From contig NZ_JALBGC010000001.1 in the NCBI RefSeq assembly GCF_022631375.1, positions 558,001-622,000 on the forward strand: a DNA stretch of 64,000 nt, read 5' to 3'. Shown here one piece after another: positions 63,906 through 64,000 of this stretch (positions are counted from its first letter, which is position 1; every line of letters starts with the position of its first letter). Source of the stretch: Hymenobacter cyanobacteriorum. GTDB taxonomy: Bacteria > Bacteroidota > Bacteroidia > Cytophagales > Hymenobacteraceae. The translations under genes and the position numbers were made by a program. Under the pieces are notes generated by a model, which was not told the DNA's origin, did no database searches, and was given only the letters and a program-made list of their open reading frames with translations.

Positions 63906-64000
63906 GCGCCGCGTTTAATTACGCCTGGTAAAAAGCCGCCGCTGAATTTGGAGTGCGTTCCAGCCTATCTTGCCAGCAGAAGCCATCGGCGCTAGCCGTC

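Overview
The window reads as a chromosomal segment of a high-GC (roughly 60-65% by eye) Bacteroidota bacterium of the Hymenobacter type (Cytophagales). The reasons are secreted proteins with C-terminal type IX secretion (T9SS) sorting domains, Bacteroidota-style -7 promoter boxes (TAnnTTTG), the near absence of Shine-Dalgarno sites, a Bacteroidota-type long YidC and S1, and several DUF families (DUF5683, DUF6438) common in that phylum. There are no rRNA genes, insertion sequences, prophage or CRISPR arrays. This is mostly housekeeping chromosome with a few accessory insertions.

Layout. 1-5.2 kb: partial secreted IPT/FG-GAP protein, YHYH-domain T9SS cargo, PBP4-type D-Ala-D-Ala carboxypeptidase, old yellow enzyme. 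5.2-10 kb: membrane protein, a transsulfuration enzyme behind a SAM-I riboswitch, and a Na+/H+ antiporter. 10-17 kb: CTP synthase, YidC, DUF6438 protein, esterase, peptide-binding lipoprotein. 17-24.9 kb: ParA and ParB separated by two low-GC genes, then DUF5683 protein, DapB, LepB, Ung, ApaG, methyltransferase. 25-33 kb: STM3941-like protein, KdsA, TPMT-like methyltransferase, coiled-coil protein, cyanophycin synthetase, histidine kinase, tRNA-Cys. 33-39.5 kb: ribosomal protein S1 with a long tail, a low-GC orphan, PPK2, then an iron-themed group (VIT1/CCC1 transporter, Dps with a histone-like tail, low-affinity iron permease), and tRNA-Leu(GAG). 39.5-46.2 kb: NFACT/Rqc2-like protein, MBL hydrolase, CheY-like regulator and a 1225-residue hybrid kinase ending in an Hpt domain. 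46.3-58 kb: glycosyltransferase, S41 protease, a 1476-residue NHL/IPT T9SS protein, amidase, OmpA-family protein. 58-64 kb: MiaA, PfkA, TerB-like protein, class III aminotransferase, and an ECF sigma / membrane anti-sigma-like / Spy-like operon.

The most striking non-genic feature is a set of sequence-unrelated families of long, often perfect inverted repeats (arms up to 42 bp). They fill many intergenic gaps and usually begin within 0-3 nt of a stop codon. One family resembles a coding insertion inside the NFACT gene. Other points of interest are a SAM-I riboswitch whose terminator/antiterminator switch can be read directly, near-leaderless promoters, non-ATG starts that promoter position helps to resolve, and the interrupted parA-parB pair.
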